Source: Lysinibacillus mangiferihumi
Lineage (GTDB): Bacteria; Bacillota; Bacilli; Bacillales_A; Planococcaceae
Length of the DNA stretch: 64,000 bases
NCBI RefSeq assembly: GCF_003049665.1
Contig: NZ_PYWM01000003.1
Span: 124,001-188,000, forward strand
Reading direction: 5' to 3'
The translations under genes were made by a program, and so were the position numbers. Of this stretch, positions 26,144 to 35,553 are shown in pieces. Every line of letters starts with the position of its first letter. The first letter of the stretch is position 1. The notes below the pieces were generated by a model, which worked only from the letters and a program-made list of their open reading frames with translations, made no database searches and was not told the DNA's origin.

Positions 26144-27058
26144 ATGAAAGGAATATTTCAAAAAACAATACTAATAACACTGTTGGGGGCGACTATAGCT
26201 TTCCCAATGCAAGCATCTGCCTATGACGAACCGACGAATTACGTACATATGAAAACGGAAAATATGACAGTATATTCCGCTTATGGTGCGACCATTTCTG
26301 CAACTGAAAAAAATGGTGTTTATAGCATTAAGGCGAATATCGTCAATAATCGTCAACCACTTGAGGTTGTCATTTTTAAAAATGGTCAAACTGGCGTGCT
26401 ACAGCAAGTGTTTAAAAAAGGAATTACAGAGCCTGTTGCCTATCGAGATGAAGGGGACCGTGTTGTTGCAACCATTCATAATAATGCAGAGCTGAAATTT
26501 GTGCACCCTGAACAACTCTATTTCAGTGATCTAACAAGAGCAACAGGGGGTAGCTATATCCAAACTTTGGCGGAGCGCGGTATTATTCGAGGGCGCACAC
26601 CTGATTATTTTGGCGTAAATGAAGCTTTAACACGTGCACAGTTTAGTGCCATGCTCGTTCGTGCATTTAGCTTCCAGCAGATGCCAACAAAACAGTTTAC
26701 AGATATAGACGCAAAAAAATCGTGGTACGTTGGTCATGTAGGGGCTTTGCACTCGTTAGGTATTATAAATGGCAAATCGCCAACTATTTTTGATCCGAAC
26801 GGCAACATTACACGACAGCAGGCAATTTTAATGCTCGGGCGTACATTGGATGCTGTTGATTTTGTGCATGAAGATGAACCGACATTACCTTATGAAGATA
26901 GTCGTGCATTCCAAGGAGAGCTACTGCGTCACACGCAAACACTCTATGCGATCGGCGCGCTAGACGATAGTGCAACGTTGAATCCTAACGAATATATAAC
27001 ACGAGGTCAATTTGCAAAAATGCTAGCAGTAACTTTACAAGTTGCAGGCAGATTATAA
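26144..27058 (+). CDS. secreted protein with three SLH domains
   Basis: A 304-residue exported protein. The signal peptide (about 1-26) ends MQASA-YDE. The first 100 residues are an uncharacterised beta-rich part. Three S-layer-homology repeats follow: about 127-172 (YFSDLTRATGGSYIQTLA, ITR-type end LTRAQFSAML), 187-232 (FTDIDAKKSWYVGHV, ITRQQAILMLGR) and 252-299 (YEDSRAFQGEL, ITRGQFAKML). SLH domains bind pyruvylated wall polymer, so the protein sits on the cell surface. ATG 26144 follows GGGAGGA. Confidence 0.9.
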   Translation: MKGIFQKTILITLLGATIAFPMQASAYDEPTNYVHMKTENMTVYSAYGATISATEKNGVYSIKANIVNNRQPLEVVIFKNGQTGVLQQVFKKGITEPVAYRDEGDRVVATIHNNAELKFVHPEQLYFSDLTRATGGSYIQTLAERGIIRGRTPDYFGVNEALTRAQFSAMLVRAFSFQQMPTKQFTDIDAKKSWYVGHVGALHSLGIINGKSPTIFDPNGNITRQQAILMLGRTLDAVDFVHEDEPTLPYEDSRAFQGELLRHTQTLYAIGALDDSATLNPNEYITRGQFAKMLAVTLQVAGRL

Positions 27059-27065
27059 TTGTCAG

Positions 27066-27095
27066 AATTGTTTGCGTGCCAATTGTTTGCGTGCC
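27066..27095 (+). repeat. perfect 15-bp tandem duplication
   Basis: AATTGTTTGCGTGCC occurs twice in direct succession just after the SLH gene stop codon. It looks like a recent slippage duplication. Confidence 0.8.
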
Positions 27096-27108
27096 TGTCA
27101 CGGCCTTC

Positions 27109-27147
27109 ACACCTTTTCATCCTTTATTGGAAGAAAAGGTGTTTTTT
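27109..27147 (+). terminator. terminator of the SLH gene
   Basis: ACACCTTTTC (27109-27118) pairs with GAAAAGGTGT (27133-27142), followed by TTTTT. Confidence 0.85.
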
Positions 27148-27197
27148 ATTGTATAAGTACTTTACAAAAAGTTAAGAATCAATTAGAATTGCAAATT

Positions 27198-27220
27198 GTA
27201 ATGATAATAGTAATCATTAC
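27198..27220. promoter_or_regulatory. Fur-like (possibly also Zur-like) box upstream of the nickel/metallophore operon
   Basis: GTAATGAT (27198-27205) and ATCATTAC (27213-27220) form a perfect inverted repeat with 7 bp between. The inner 15 bp TGATAATAGTAATCA match the Fur 7-1-7 core at 12 of 14 fixed positions. GTAAT..ATTAC also resembles Zur boxes. The site lies 24 bp before the ATG of the first gene and overlaps a GATAAT -10 candidate, fitting repression by metal. Confidence 0.75.
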
Positions 27221-27243
27221 TGTTTATGAAAGGGGAACAAATC

Positions 27244-28839
27244 ATGAAAAAATTGTCTAGTTTCCTACTTATCTTCGCATTGAGTATAGTAGCTGCATGC
27301 GGAAATTTAGAGGATAAAAAACAAAGCACAAGTAGCAACCCAAAAAGTGTACTGACCATGTCTTGGGTCAAAGATATTGGTCAAGTTAATCCACATATGT
27401 ATGCTCCAAATGAACTGTTTGCTCAAGCCATGCTATATGATCCATTAGTGAGCTATGGAGAAGATGGAAAAATACAACCAGCACTCGCTACCTCTTGGGA
27501 AATGGCTACAGATGGTAAAAGTTATACTTTTACATTACGTGATGATGTAATGTATTCAGATGGTTCAAAGCTAACTGCGGAAAATGTAAAAAGAAATATT
27601 GATACCGTTGTCGATAATAGTGCTGCACATAGCTGGCTAGAAGTTGTTGCGGTTATTGATAACGTGGAAATAATCGATGAACTACAAGTTAAAATCAATT
27701 TAAAAGAACCTTATTATCCATTCTTACAAGAATTATCACTTATTCGTCCACTGCGAATGTTAGCGGATAGTGGTTTCCCGGAGAGTGGCACGACAAAGGA
27801 TGGGATAGCAAAGCCGATTGGTTCAGGCCCGTGGATTTTAACTGACTATCAGCAAGATAGCTTTGCAGAGTTTACACGAAACGAAAATTATTGGGGAGAA
27901 AAACCAAAGTTAAAAAAAGTAATCGTCAAAATTATTCCTGATGCACAAGCGCGAATGATGGCGCTAGAAAAAGGGGATATTGATTTAATTTTTGGTAGTG
28001 GGCAACTTGCACCTGCGGAATACCAAGCGTTACAAAAAACGGGAAAATATCAAACAATGATTTCAGAGCCATCTTCTACAAGAATTTTATCATTCAATAC
28101 TACGTATGGGGTGACGCAGGATAAAAATGTAAGACTAGCATTGCAACACGCCTTTGACCGACAAACAATGATTGATTATGTATTGAACGGCTTAGAGCAA
28201 GAAGCCTATACATTATTTGCACCAGGTTTTCCATTTAGTGATATCAAACTAGAACATTATACTTACAACTTAGAGAAAGCGACACAACTGCTAGAGGATG
28301 CAGGCTGGGCGTTAGAAAGCGGTGCTACATTCCGCACAAAAAATGGGCAAACATTAACGTTAGTAATACCGTATAACAGCGGTGACCAAGTGCATAAGAC
28401 CATTTTCGAATATTTACAAAGTGCATGGCGTGAAATAGGCGTAGAAGTCCAGTTGATTGGAGAAGAAGATCAACTTTTCAAAATGCGTAGTAAAACAGGT
28501 CAATACAACTTGATTATGAATGATACATGGGGAGTACCCTATGATCCGCATATGTATATACGCACAATGACAGGTGACAAGCAAATCGGTTATTACGCAC
28601 AAAAAGGATTGGCCGTTTCAGAGCAACTGACAGCGAATATAGGGAAAGTAATTCGTTCAACAGACGAAGGACAACGGCGAGCATTGTACGAGTCCATTTT
28701 TCAAACAATTCATGAGGAAGCCATTTTCATGCCGTTATCGTACCGTACAAATTATTTAGTTGCGAATAATGAGTTAGCTAATTTGTCATTCTCGAAGCAA
28801 CAGTATGAAGTCCCTCTAAAAAACTTTGAGGTGAAGTAA
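27244..28839 (+). CDS. nikA: nickel/metallophore ABC transporter substrate-binding lipoprotein (NikA/CntA-like)
   Basis: A 531-residue SBP_bac_5 protein. The signal peptide ends in the lipobox SIVAAC (Cys 19). SWVKDIGQVNPHMYAPNELF, DPLVSYGEDGKIQPALA, the PIGSGPWILTDY block and RNENYWGEKPKLKKV match the NikA/CntA group that binds nickel or metal-opine complexes, rather than peptide-binding OppA. ATG 27244 follows AAAGGGGA. First gene of a six-gene operon behind a Fur-like box. The order SBP, two permeases, two ATPases, MFS matches cntABCDF-E of Staphylococcus. Confidence 0.85.
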   Translation: MKKLSSFLLIFALSIVAACGNLEDKKQSTSSNPKSVLTMSWVKDIGQVNPHMYAPNELFAQAMLYDPLVSYGEDGKIQPALATSWEMATDGKSYTFTLRDDVMYSDGSKLTAENVKRNIDTVVDNSAAHSWLEVVAVIDNVEIIDELQVKINLKEPYYPFLQELSLIRPLRMLADSGFPESGTTKDGIAKPIGSGPWILTDYQQDSFAEFTRNENYWGEKPKLKKVIVKIIPDAQARMMALEKGDIDLIFGSGQLAPAEYQALQKTGKYQTMISEPSSTRILSFNTTYGVTQDKNVRLALQHAFDRQTMIDYVLNGLEQEAYTLFAPGFPFSDIKLEHYTYNLEKATQLLEDAGWALESGATFRTKNGQTLTLVIPYNSGDQVHKTIFEYLQSAWREIGVEVQLIGEEDQLFKMRSKTGQYNLIMNDTWGVPYDPHMYIRTMTGDKQIGYYAQKGLAVSEQLTANIGKVIRSTDEGQRRALYESIFQTIHEEAIFMPLSYRTNYLVANNELANLSFSKQQYEVPLKNFEVK

Positions 28840-28843
28840 GTAG

Positions 28844-29785
28844 ATGGGACGATTTTTAGCGAAGCGATTGGGTAGTATGTTACTGGCGTTTTTTGGTATG
28901 ACCATTATAGCATTTGGGTTAATTCGTGTTATTCCAGTAGATCCAGTGGAAGCCTATTTTACAATGAATCAAATTCCAATATCAGAAGAAGGACTTGCAT
29001 CCATGCGTGAGGAAGAGGGCTATAATCGTCCCTTACTCGTGCAATATAGTACTTGGTTGGTAGATGCTATGACGTTGGATTTTGGTGAATCATTTGTATC
29101 GAAAAAGTCAGTAACAGCAGAACTTTTACAACGTTTTCATGTCACGCTGACACTTGCAGCAACCGCCTTTATTATGATTGTTACGGTTAGTTTGACGGTT
29201 GGTATTTGGTCTGCTACTAAGCGAGGTGGGTTTATTGATTGGCTTAGTCGTTCGTTTATTTTTACACTCGCATCTATGCCGAGCTTCTGGCTTGCTTTTG
29301 TTTTTGTTTATATCGTGGCATTAAAATGGGGATTGCTTCCTCTAATGGGGTGGGGTAGTTTTGCACATGTCATTTTGCCTGCTGGAACGCTTGCACTCGG
29401 TTTTATTCCTTACTACATTCGGCTCATTCGATCCAGCATGCTGGAAGAAGTCAATAAACCACATGTAGTCTTTGCAAGAGCCCGCGGTGTGAAAGAGTCG
29501 GTCATTATACGGAGGCATGTTGTGAAAGGGATTTTACCACAGCTCGTTACTTCGCTTGCTATGACATGTGGTGGATTGCTTGGGGGAGCGGCTATTATTG
29601 AAATTGTTTTTACAATATCAGGAGTAGGACGATTTGTTGTAGAGTCGATGTTTGCTAGAGATTATTTTGTGCTACAAGGCTTTATCGTAATGATTGGTGG
29701 GCTTTACATCGTCTTTAATTTTGTTGCAGATCTATTGTGTGCACTTGTTGATCCAAGGGTAAGGATAAAAGGAGACGGAGCATAA
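28844..29785 (+). CDS. nikB: nickel/metallophore ABC transporter permease (NikB/CntB-like)
   Basis: A 313-residue inner-membrane permease with about six membrane segments. The N-terminal FLAKRLGSMLLAFFGMTIIAF and the EAA loop (KPHVVFARARGVKESVIIRRHVV) are typical of OppB/NikB proteins. PVDPVEAYF after the first helix is shared with nickel-type permeases. It starts 4 bp after the nikA stop, with GAGGTGAAG as ribosome site. The next permease start overlaps its TAA (TAATG). Confidence 0.88.
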   Translation: MGRFLAKRLGSMLLAFFGMTIIAFGLIRVIPVDPVEAYFTMNQIPISEEGLASMREEEGYNRPLLVQYSTWLVDAMTLDFGESFVSKKSVTAELLQRFHVTLTLAATAFIMIVTVSLTVGIWSATKRGGFIDWLSRSFIFTLASMPSFWLAFVFVYIVALKWGLLPLMGWGSFAHVILPAGTLALGFIPYYIRLIRSSMLEEVNKPHVVFARARGVKESVIIRRHVVKGILPQLVTSLAMTCGGLLGGAAIIEIVFTISGVGRFVVESMFARDYFVLQGFIVMIGGLYIVFNFVADLLCALVDPRVRIKGDGA

Positions 29786-30591
29786 TGAAAAAGAAAATAG
29801 CGCTTATTAGTAGTAGTGTGCTTGTGTTATTGCTGATTGCCATGGCAATATTTGCACCGTGGCTTGCCCCAAATGATCCTTATGCGACCAATATGGCATT
29901 GAAATTACAAGGTTTTTCTACTGACTATCCATTAGGTACCGATTATTTAGGGCGCTGTGTGTTATCGCGTTTATTATACGGGGCACGAGTATCTCTTTTC
30001 ATCGCGTTGAGTGTACTTGTCGTAACATTGTTTATTAGCATGTTTGTCGGGCTGCTTGCTGGTTATGTTGGAGGTATTGTCGATTTAGTGTTAATGCGCA
30101 TTTGCGACATTTTTCTAGCGATTCCTGATTTCGTATTTGCACTTGTAATTGTTGGAGCGCTGGGTGGCGGTATACGTAATATGTTTATCGCCATTGTGCT
30201 TGTGTCATGGGTGGGCTTTGCACGGATTATTCGCAACATGGTGCGGTCATTAAAAGAAAGTACGTATGTACAGTATGCGCGTACAATAGGAGTTCCGAAA
30301 CGGAAAATTATGATAAGACATATTGTACCTTTTGTATTCCCACAAATTCTTTTATTGAAATTAATTGGTCTTGGCTCAACGATTTTACTTATTTCTGAGT
30401 TGTCATTTTTAGGTTTAGGAGTGTCAGCACCGATGGCAGAATGGGGCATGATGATTAGCGATAGTAAAACGTATTTGATGAGTCATCCGATGCTCATGTT
30501 TCTACCAGGTATTATGATTTCATTCACCGTTTTGATTTTGAATTGGTTTGGCGATGCACTTCGAGAGGCAATGGATCCAAAAGCTATATAG
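29785..30591 (+). CDS. nikC: nickel/metallophore ABC transporter permease (NikC/CntC-like)
   Basis: A 268-residue second permease. After the first helix comes LAPNDPYATNMALKLQG and PLGTDYLGRCVLSRLLYGAR, the OppC/NikC signature. The EAA loop is TYVQYARTIGVPKRKIMIRH. The start codon shares a base with the nikB stop. GGAGACGGAG lies upstream. It works as a heterodimer with NikB. A 15-bp gap leads to the first ATPase. Confidence 0.88.
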   Translation: MKKKIALISSSVLVLLLIAMAIFAPWLAPNDPYATNMALKLQGFSTDYPLGTDYLGRCVLSRLLYGARVSLFIALSVLVVTLFISMFVGLLAGYVGGIVDLVLMRICDIFLAIPDFVFALVIVGALGGGIRNMFIAIVLVSWVGFARIIRNMVRSLKESTYVQYARTIGVPKRKIMIRHIVPFVFPQILLLKLIGLGSTILLISELSFLGLGVSAPMAEWGMMISDSKTYLMSHPMLMFLPGIMISFTVLILNWFGDALREAMDPKAI

Positions 30592-30606
30592 GAGGGAGGT
30601 CGTGAC

Positions 30607-31479
30607 ATGTTAGAAATACAACAACTTTCTATTTGGATACAAACCGAGAATGGGGAAAAACAAGTCGTACGAGATGCTAGTATGATGATTCCTGCTGGTC
30701 AAACAGTCGGTATAGTTGGAGAGAGTGGCAGTGGTAAAACCATGTTGTGTCATGCAGTTATGCAACTATTTCGGGATTCTAGACGCTATAATGGTGATAT
30801 TTTATTTGAAGGACGTTCATTATTAGCCATGGACGAGCAAGAAATGCGACAGCTTCGAGGTAATGATATTGCGCTTATTATGCAAAATCCGATTGCTATG
30901 TTTAACCCTTTGGTTACAGTTGGCGATCATTTCGTTGAAACGATGCAAGCACATACTCCTGTGAAAAAACAACAGGCACTAAAAATAGCCGCACAACAAC
31001 TAGCGCGCTTTCAACTACCGGATCCATCAATTTTAAAAAAATATCCACATGAGTTAAGTGGTGGGATGCTCCAACGCATTATGATTGCTCTTGCAGCGAG
31101 TCTTAGCCCGAAGCTGTTATTAGCCGATGAACCAACGACAGCTCTAGATACGTTGACACAACTTGAGATTTTAGAGGAATTAGCATTATATCAACAGCAA
31201 ACGAATACAAGTATGCTGATTGTCTCACATGATTTAGGCGTAATTGCCAAAATGGCGGATACCATCGTCGTAATGCGCCGAGGGCAAATTATGGAATATG
31301 GTCCTGCTGACTGTATTTTAGTGGAGCCTGTTCATTCCTATACACAAGCACTATTAGCTGCGAAGGATAATAAATACTCGCTCGAACAGTTAGTGGATGC
31401 ATGGACGGGGGAAGTAAGCGGTGAATTATATGAATATAGGCAAGGTCACTGGGTAAGACAGGAGGAAACCTCATGTTAA
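30607..31479 (+). CDS. nikD: nickel/metallophore ABC transporter ATP-binding protein (NikD/CntD-like)
   Basis: A 290-residue ATPase. Walker A GESGSGKTM (about 38-46), signature LSGGMLQR, Walker B LLLADEPTTALD and the H-loop IVSHDLG are intact. The QNPIAMFNPLVTVGDHFVE block is typical of the DppD/NikD branch. AGGAGGGAGGT lies 5 bp or so before ATG 30607. It overlaps the second ATPase gene by 7 bp. Confidence 0.88.
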   Translation: MLEIQQLSIWIQTENGEKQVVRDASMMIPAGQTVGIVGESGSGKTMLCHAVMQLFRDSRRYNGDILFEGRSLLAMDEQEMRQLRGNDIALIMQNPIAMFNPLVTVGDHFVETMQAHTPVKKQQALKIAAQQLARFQLPDPSILKKYPHELSGGMLQRIMIALAASLSPKLLLADEPTTALDTLTQLEILEELALYQQQTNTSMLIVSHDLGVIAKMADTIVVMRRGQIMEYGPADCILVEPVHSYTQALLAAKDNKYSLEQLVDAWTGEVSGELYEYRQGHWVRQEETSC

Positions 31480-32297
31480 TGATACAACATGTCTCAAAAT
31501 GCTATCAGCAAAAAGGCTGGTTTCGTATAAAAGAAAGAATACAGGCTGTGAAAGATGTTACATTAACACTTCGACAGGGTGTATGCTTAGCAATTGTCGG
31601 TGAAAGCGGTAGCGGGAAAACAACGCTTGGCAAGCTTGTATTAGGGATAGAACAACCAGATTGTGGCGCGATCCTATTTGATAACTTGAATGTGTGTACG
31701 ACAGTGAAAGCATCAAAGAAACTGTTACAAAAAAATATACAAGTGGTTTTTCAAGATTGCCAAAGTGCGGTCAATCCGAAAATGAAAATAAAGGACATTA
31801 TTGCGGAGCCAATGGAACTTCACCTATCACTATCGAAGGCAGAAAGAGTAAAGAAAATCGAACAGTTACTTGTACAAGTTGGATTAGCCCCAAGAGATGC
31901 CGATAAATATCCTCATCAATTAAGTGGGGGACAATTACAGCGTGTGACGATAGCAAGAGCCATTGCAACCGAGCCTAAATTAATTGTCCTCGATGAATCT
32001 ATCAATAGCCTAGATTTACTTGTGCAGATAAGTATATTAAAACTACTAAAACAATTACAGCGAGAAAAAGGGTTTAGTTACTTCTTTATTACCCATGACT
32101 TACATGCAGTACAGTTATTTGCTGATGAAGTAGCTGTGATGGATAAAGGAGAAATTGTCGAGTTTGTAAGCGATATAACACAAATTGACAACATGACACA
32201 TCCAGTAAGTAGACGACTATTAGCAGCAAGATTACCGATTCCTTGTAAGCATCCTTCTCAATCGCAAAGATTTGATCGAGAGGAGCATGTTTCATGA
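31473..32297 (+). CDS. nikE: nickel/metallophore ABC transporter ATP-binding protein (NikE/CntF-like)
   Basis: A 274-residue ATPase. Walker A GESGSGKTT (about 46-54), signature LSGGQLQR, Walker B LIVLDESINSLD and H-loop FITHDLH. The INSLD of Walker B, rather than TSALD, is as seen in the nickel/CntF branch. FQDCQSAVNPKMKIKDII is the DppF-like block. AGGAGG precedes ATG 31473. It ends in ATGA shared with the MFS gene. Confidence 0.88.
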   Translation: MLMIQHVSKCYQQKGWFRIKERIQAVKDVTLTLRQGVCLAIVGESGSGKTTLGKLVLGIEQPDCGAILFDNLNVCTTVKASKKLLQKNIQVVFQDCQSAVNPKMKIKDIIAEPMELHLSLSKAERVKKIEQLLVQVGLAPRDADKYPHQLSGGQLQRVTIARAIATEPKLIVLDESINSLDLLVQISILKLLKQLQREKGFSYFFITHDLHAVQLFADEVAVMDKGEIVEFVSDITQIDNMTHPVSRRLLAARLPIPCKHPSQSQRFDREEHVS

Positions 32298-33493
32298 GGT
32301 ATCATCCATTATCGGGCCGCATGCTCCAAATGTATGGACTCGCTATGTTTTTCTTTACAGCAAATGCAGTATTAACCGTTATTTTTCCTGTTCAGGCAGC
32401 AGCGGGAGGCTTTAAAGAAAGTCAAATCGGTGTGATGATGGCGATGTATATGCTTGTCTGTATGTTTTTACGTCCATTTGCTGGGCAGATGGTAGCACAA
32501 CATAGTCCATATGCAATTATGAAATGGCTATTACTAGCCCACGCGGTAGCATTACTTATTTATGTCGTATTTGGCATTGATAGTCTCTATATTGTGCGGA
32601 TACTTCAAGGGGTCATCACAGCCTTTTTCTCGATGGCCATGCAACTTGGCATAGCAGATGTGTTACAAGATGAAGATCGTGGGCAGGGGATGTCGATGTA
32701 TTCCTTATCCACCGTAATGCCTGCAATTTACGGGCCGGCAGTAGCATTGTTACTATGGAGCCAGTTTGAACTGCATTATTTACTGGAATTTATTGTATTT
32801 TTAGCAATCGCACCACTATTTTGCTTTATTCGTTCGCCTTTACCGAAAACAAAAGCAGCAAAACAACGGATTTCACTTAACGACATGCTTTATGCTTTAA
32901 AGCGTACAAAACAGCATAAAGGGCTAATGCTCTCAGCCATTGTCATGACAATAGGCGCTGCCGTTTTTGGAGCTATTTCAACTTTTGTACCACTTTATAT
33001 GCTAACGGAAGGTATTGCCAATCCAGCGCTGTATTTATTTTTACAGGCGATTGTCGTTGTCGGTAGCCGTTTTTTATGCCGCCAATTTATCCCTTCTGAT
33101 GGCAAATGGCATCCGAGGTTTATCTCTATAGTGCTAATCAGTTCAATGCTCGGTACGACATTACTTGCCATGTTACCCATGCTTGGTTCATTCGTTTATA
33201 TGTCCGCTATTTTTAATGGTTTAGCATCGGCAATGCTCTATCCAACGCTTACTACATATATGTCCTTTGCTATACCAAAGGAAGCTCGTTACACATTGCT
33301 AGGGCTCTATTTAGCTACATATGATTTAGGTTTTGGGGCAGGTAGCTTTTTTATGGGCTTCGTTGTGCAATTCACTTCCTATGCCATGATGTTTATGATG
33401 TGCACAATAATAGCAGGAATAGCGCTAATACTTGTTCTTATTAAACGTCAAATGACGGGAAAGTACGAGCATCTAATCGTGACAAAGAGCTAA
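32294..33493 (+). CDS. MFS transporter, probable metallophore exporter (CntE-like)
   Basis: A 399-residue major facilitator with about 12 membrane segments. LRPFAGQMVAQHS after helix 2/3 is the MFS loop motif. In Staphylococcus, CntE of this family exports staphylopine and is encoded with cntABCDF. The ATG overlaps the nikE stop (ATGA), so it is part of the operon and co-regulated by the Fur-like box. No cntKLM biosynthesis genes lie nearby, so either they are elsewhere or the cell uses opines made by others. Specificity is inferred. Confidence 0.8.
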   Translation: MRYHPLSGRMLQMYGLAMFFFTANAVLTVIFPVQAAAGGFKESQIGVMMAMYMLVCMFLRPFAGQMVAQHSPYAIMKWLLLAHAVALLIYVVFGIDSLYIVRILQGVITAFFSMAMQLGIADVLQDEDRGQGMSMYSLSTVMPAIYGPAVALLLWSQFELHYLLEFIVFLAIAPLFCFIRSPLPKTKAAKQRISLNDMLYALKRTKQHKGLMLSAIVMTIGAAVFGAISTFVPLYMLTEGIANPALYLFLQAIVVVGSRFLCRQFIPSDGKWHPRFISIVLISSMLGTTLLAMLPMLGSFVYMSAIFNGLASAMLYPTLTTYMSFAIPKEARYTLLGLYLATYDLGFGAGSFFMGFVVQFTSYAMMFMMCTIIAGIALILVLIKRQMTGKYEHLIVTKS

Positions 33494-33647
33494 TGAGTGC
33501 TTTTAGCGAGTAGAAGGAAAAAATAGCTTATCGATGACAAAATTTTGAGAAGTAGAAAAGAATAGTTAATCGTATAAAAGGTATAAAAATCAACATATCG
33601 GGCAAAACCTTTTATGAGACTAGTTTTCACGAAAGGGGAAAATGCTA

Positions 33648-34280
33648 ATGAGTACCATTTTAAATGCTACAACACGTCATAAAGGACAACGTTCAACACT
33701 AACAAAACTAAGACAAAGTGGTGCCATTCCTGGCGTTGTTTACGGTTATCAAATGGAGCCGACGTCGATTTCACTAGACGCAAGAATATTTGCTAAAGTA
33801 TTAAGTGAAATTGGTAGTAAAAGTGTCTTTCAATTAGATGTGGAAGGCAAGAAAATAAATGCCGTGTTAAATGAAGTCCAGCGCTGTGCATTAAAAGGTC
33901 ATGTGAAGCATGTTGACTTTAAATCAATCAATATGTCAGAGGAGCTAGAAGTCGATATTTCTGTTTCCGTTGTAGGGGAAGCGATAGGTGTAAAAGATGG
34001 TGGTTTCCTGTTACAACCAAATCGTGATATACGCATTAAAGTGCAACCTTCGGAAATACCAGAAACGATAGAAATCGATGTAACCAATGTTGCTATTGGG
34101 ACTTCGCTGTATGTGGGGGATATTCGTCAAAACTTCCATTTTGAAATTCTCAATGAAGATGACTATACATTAGTGTCCATTACACCACCACCAGCAGAAA
34201 ATGAGCAAGAGGAAACAGTAGATGGTACACCTGAGGTAATAGAGGCAACTGGACAAAATACAGCTGAGCCGAGGGAATAA
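33648..34280 (+). CDS. ctc: 50S ribosomal protein L25 / general stress protein Ctc
   Basis: A 210-residue two-domain L25 (TL5/Ctc) protein that binds 5S rRNA. The N-terminal domain has KGQRSTLTKLRQSGAIPGVVYG. The C-terminal TL5 domain begins around residue 95 (LEVDISVSVVGEAIGVKDGG). The tail is acidic (PAENEQEETVDGTPEV). ATG 33648 fits AAAGGGGA at 8 bp. ATG 33642 is too close. In B. subtilis ctc is SigB-dependent; no convincing SigB promoter is visible here. Unusually it is not beside pth/spoVC. Confidence 0.92.
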   Translation: MSTILNATTRHKGQRSTLTKLRQSGAIPGVVYGYQMEPTSISLDARIFAKVLSEIGSKSVFQLDVEGKKINAVLNEVQRCALKGHVKHVDFKSINMSEELEVDISVSVVGEAIGVKDGGFLLQPNRDIRIKVQPSEIPETIEIDVTNVAIGTSLYVGDIRQNFHFEILNEDDYTLVSITPPPAENEQEETVDGTPEVIEATGQNTAEPRE

Positions 34281-34302
34281 AAAGTGTCGTATCCATGTAA
34301 CT

Positions 34303-34330
34303 AAAAAGGAGCCATAAAAGGCTCCTTTTT
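34303..34330. terminator. bidirectional terminator
   Basis: Perfect stem AAAAAGGAGCC / GGCTCCTTTTT with a 6-nt loop between converging ctc and the YczE-like gene. Confidence 0.92.
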
Positions 34331-34344
34331 ACATTTGTATGATT

Positions 34345-34971
34345 TTAAATAATCGCGCTCTTCACACCAGTCCATTTTGTAAATAATTTCTCGTTATAGG
34401 CTAATGCTACTTGTACAATAGGGCCGAGACCAAAAGCCATTAGGACTGTTCCTACACCAATAGGGCCTCCGAGGAAAAAGCCGATGATCGCTACTGTTAC
34501 TTCCATCAAAGTACGAGCACGCGTGACACTCCAGCCAAGCTTATGAACCATCAGAAGCATTAATGTATCTCGTGGGCCAATACCTAGATTGGCTACCATA
34601 TACATACCACAGCCCCAGCCAAGTAAGAGCAATCCAGTGAGGTAGGCAAATAATTGCATCCAAAAACCCTCAATATCAGGAAGCCAGAAGTTGAAGATAT
34701 CAATAAAAATACCAGCTAAAAACATATCTACAAATGTACCTGGCAAAGGAAACTTCTTCGTCACTAACATATCGAAAGCTAAAATGGCTAAGCCAATAAG
34801 GATGGACCAAGTGCCAATCGTTAGACCAAACGTTTTGGCTAAACCTATATGTAAGACATCCCATGAACCAACGCCAAAAAATTGTCCTTTAATCGTTAAC
34901 GTGACCCCAAATGATAATACGATAATGCCAACAATGAAAAACAGACATCGTGTAAAAAAAGCTTGTTTCAT
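34345..34971 (-). CDS. YczE/YyaS/YitT-family membrane protein
   Basis: A 208-residue protein with about five membrane segments. FGVGSWDVLHIGLAKTFGLTIGTWSI and NLGIGPRDTLMLL are typical of YczE-like proteins. In Bacillus, YczE affects surfactin-type peptide synthesis indirectly; the general function is unknown. ATG 34971 follows GAGGG by 8 bp; codons upstream overlap that site. Monocistronic. Confidence 0.85.
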   Translation of the reverse strand: MKQAFFTRCLFFIVGIIVLSFGVTLTIKGQFFGVGSWDVLHIGLAKTFGLTIGTWSILIGLAILAFDMLVTKKFPLPGTFVDMFLAGIFIDIFNFWLPDIEGFWMQLFAYLTGLLLLGWGCGMYMVANLGIGPRDTLMLLMVHKLGWSVTRARTLMEVTVAIIGFFLGGPIGVGTVLMAFGLGPIVQVALAYNEKLFTKWTGVKSAII

Positions 34972-35130
34972 TTTTAAAACCCTCATTCTAAAAAATTCAT
35001 GTTGTCTAACAAAACATTATAGCAATAGTTTTGAAAAAACCTCGAAAATAGTCATTTCATATTTTTCAAAAAATGCGGGTTTAGCTTATGGATGGAGGGG
35101 TAAAATAACAATATGAAAGGATGGGATGAA

Positions 35131-35553
35131 ATGACTTCGGTACGTGATGAAATTTTAGAAGTATTAAATCGAGAAAAAATAGGAACGATGGCAACCGTTG
35201 AAAATGGCAAGCCTTATTCACGTTATATGACATTCCAAAATGAAGACTTCGTGTTGTATACCGTAACAAATAAGCATTCGGAGAAAGTCGAGGAGCTATC
35301 GAAAAATCCGTATACACATATTTTATATGGCTACGACAATGGGGGATTTGGTGATACCTTTGTTGAGATAGAAGGGAAGTTAACGGAAATTCAAGAGGAA
35401 GGTTTGAAAAATAAATTAGCAGAATTTTTCACAGGAATTTTCATTGGCAATAAAGATGAAATGGTAACACTTAAAATTGAACCCATTCGTATGCGATTGA
35501 TGAACAAAAAAGGTGAGCCACCAAAAGAGTTAGAATTTACAAACGACCATTGA
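35131..35553 (+). CDS. pyridoxamine-phosphate-oxidase-like flavin protein (YdaG / general stress protein 26 type)
   Basis: A 140-residue split-barrel protein. IGTMATVENGKPYSRYMTF and the HSEKVEELSKNPYTHILYGYD block match the GSP26/YdaG family, which binds FMN or a related cofactor. ATG 35131 is preferred because AAAGGATGGGATG precedes it; an in-frame ATG at 35113 overlaps that site. The terminator stem includes its stop codon. Biochemical role unknown; relatives respond to general stress. Confidence 0.88.
   Translation: MTSVRDEILEVLNREKIGTMATVENGKPYSRYMTFQNEDFVLYTVTNKHSEKVEELSKNPYTHILYGYDNGGFGDTFVEIEGKLTEIQEEGLKNKLAEFFTGIFIGNKDEMVTLKIEPIRMRLMNKKGEPPKELEFTNDH

Noticed and set aside
27066..27095. 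15-bp tandem repeat as an attachment site
   Set aside because: Immediate direct duplication after a stop codon with no integrase or second distant copy; slippage is enough.
33560..33590. SigB promoter before ctc
   Set aside because: AGTTAA and GGTATA are present but only about 10 bp apart, short of the 12-14 bp needed.
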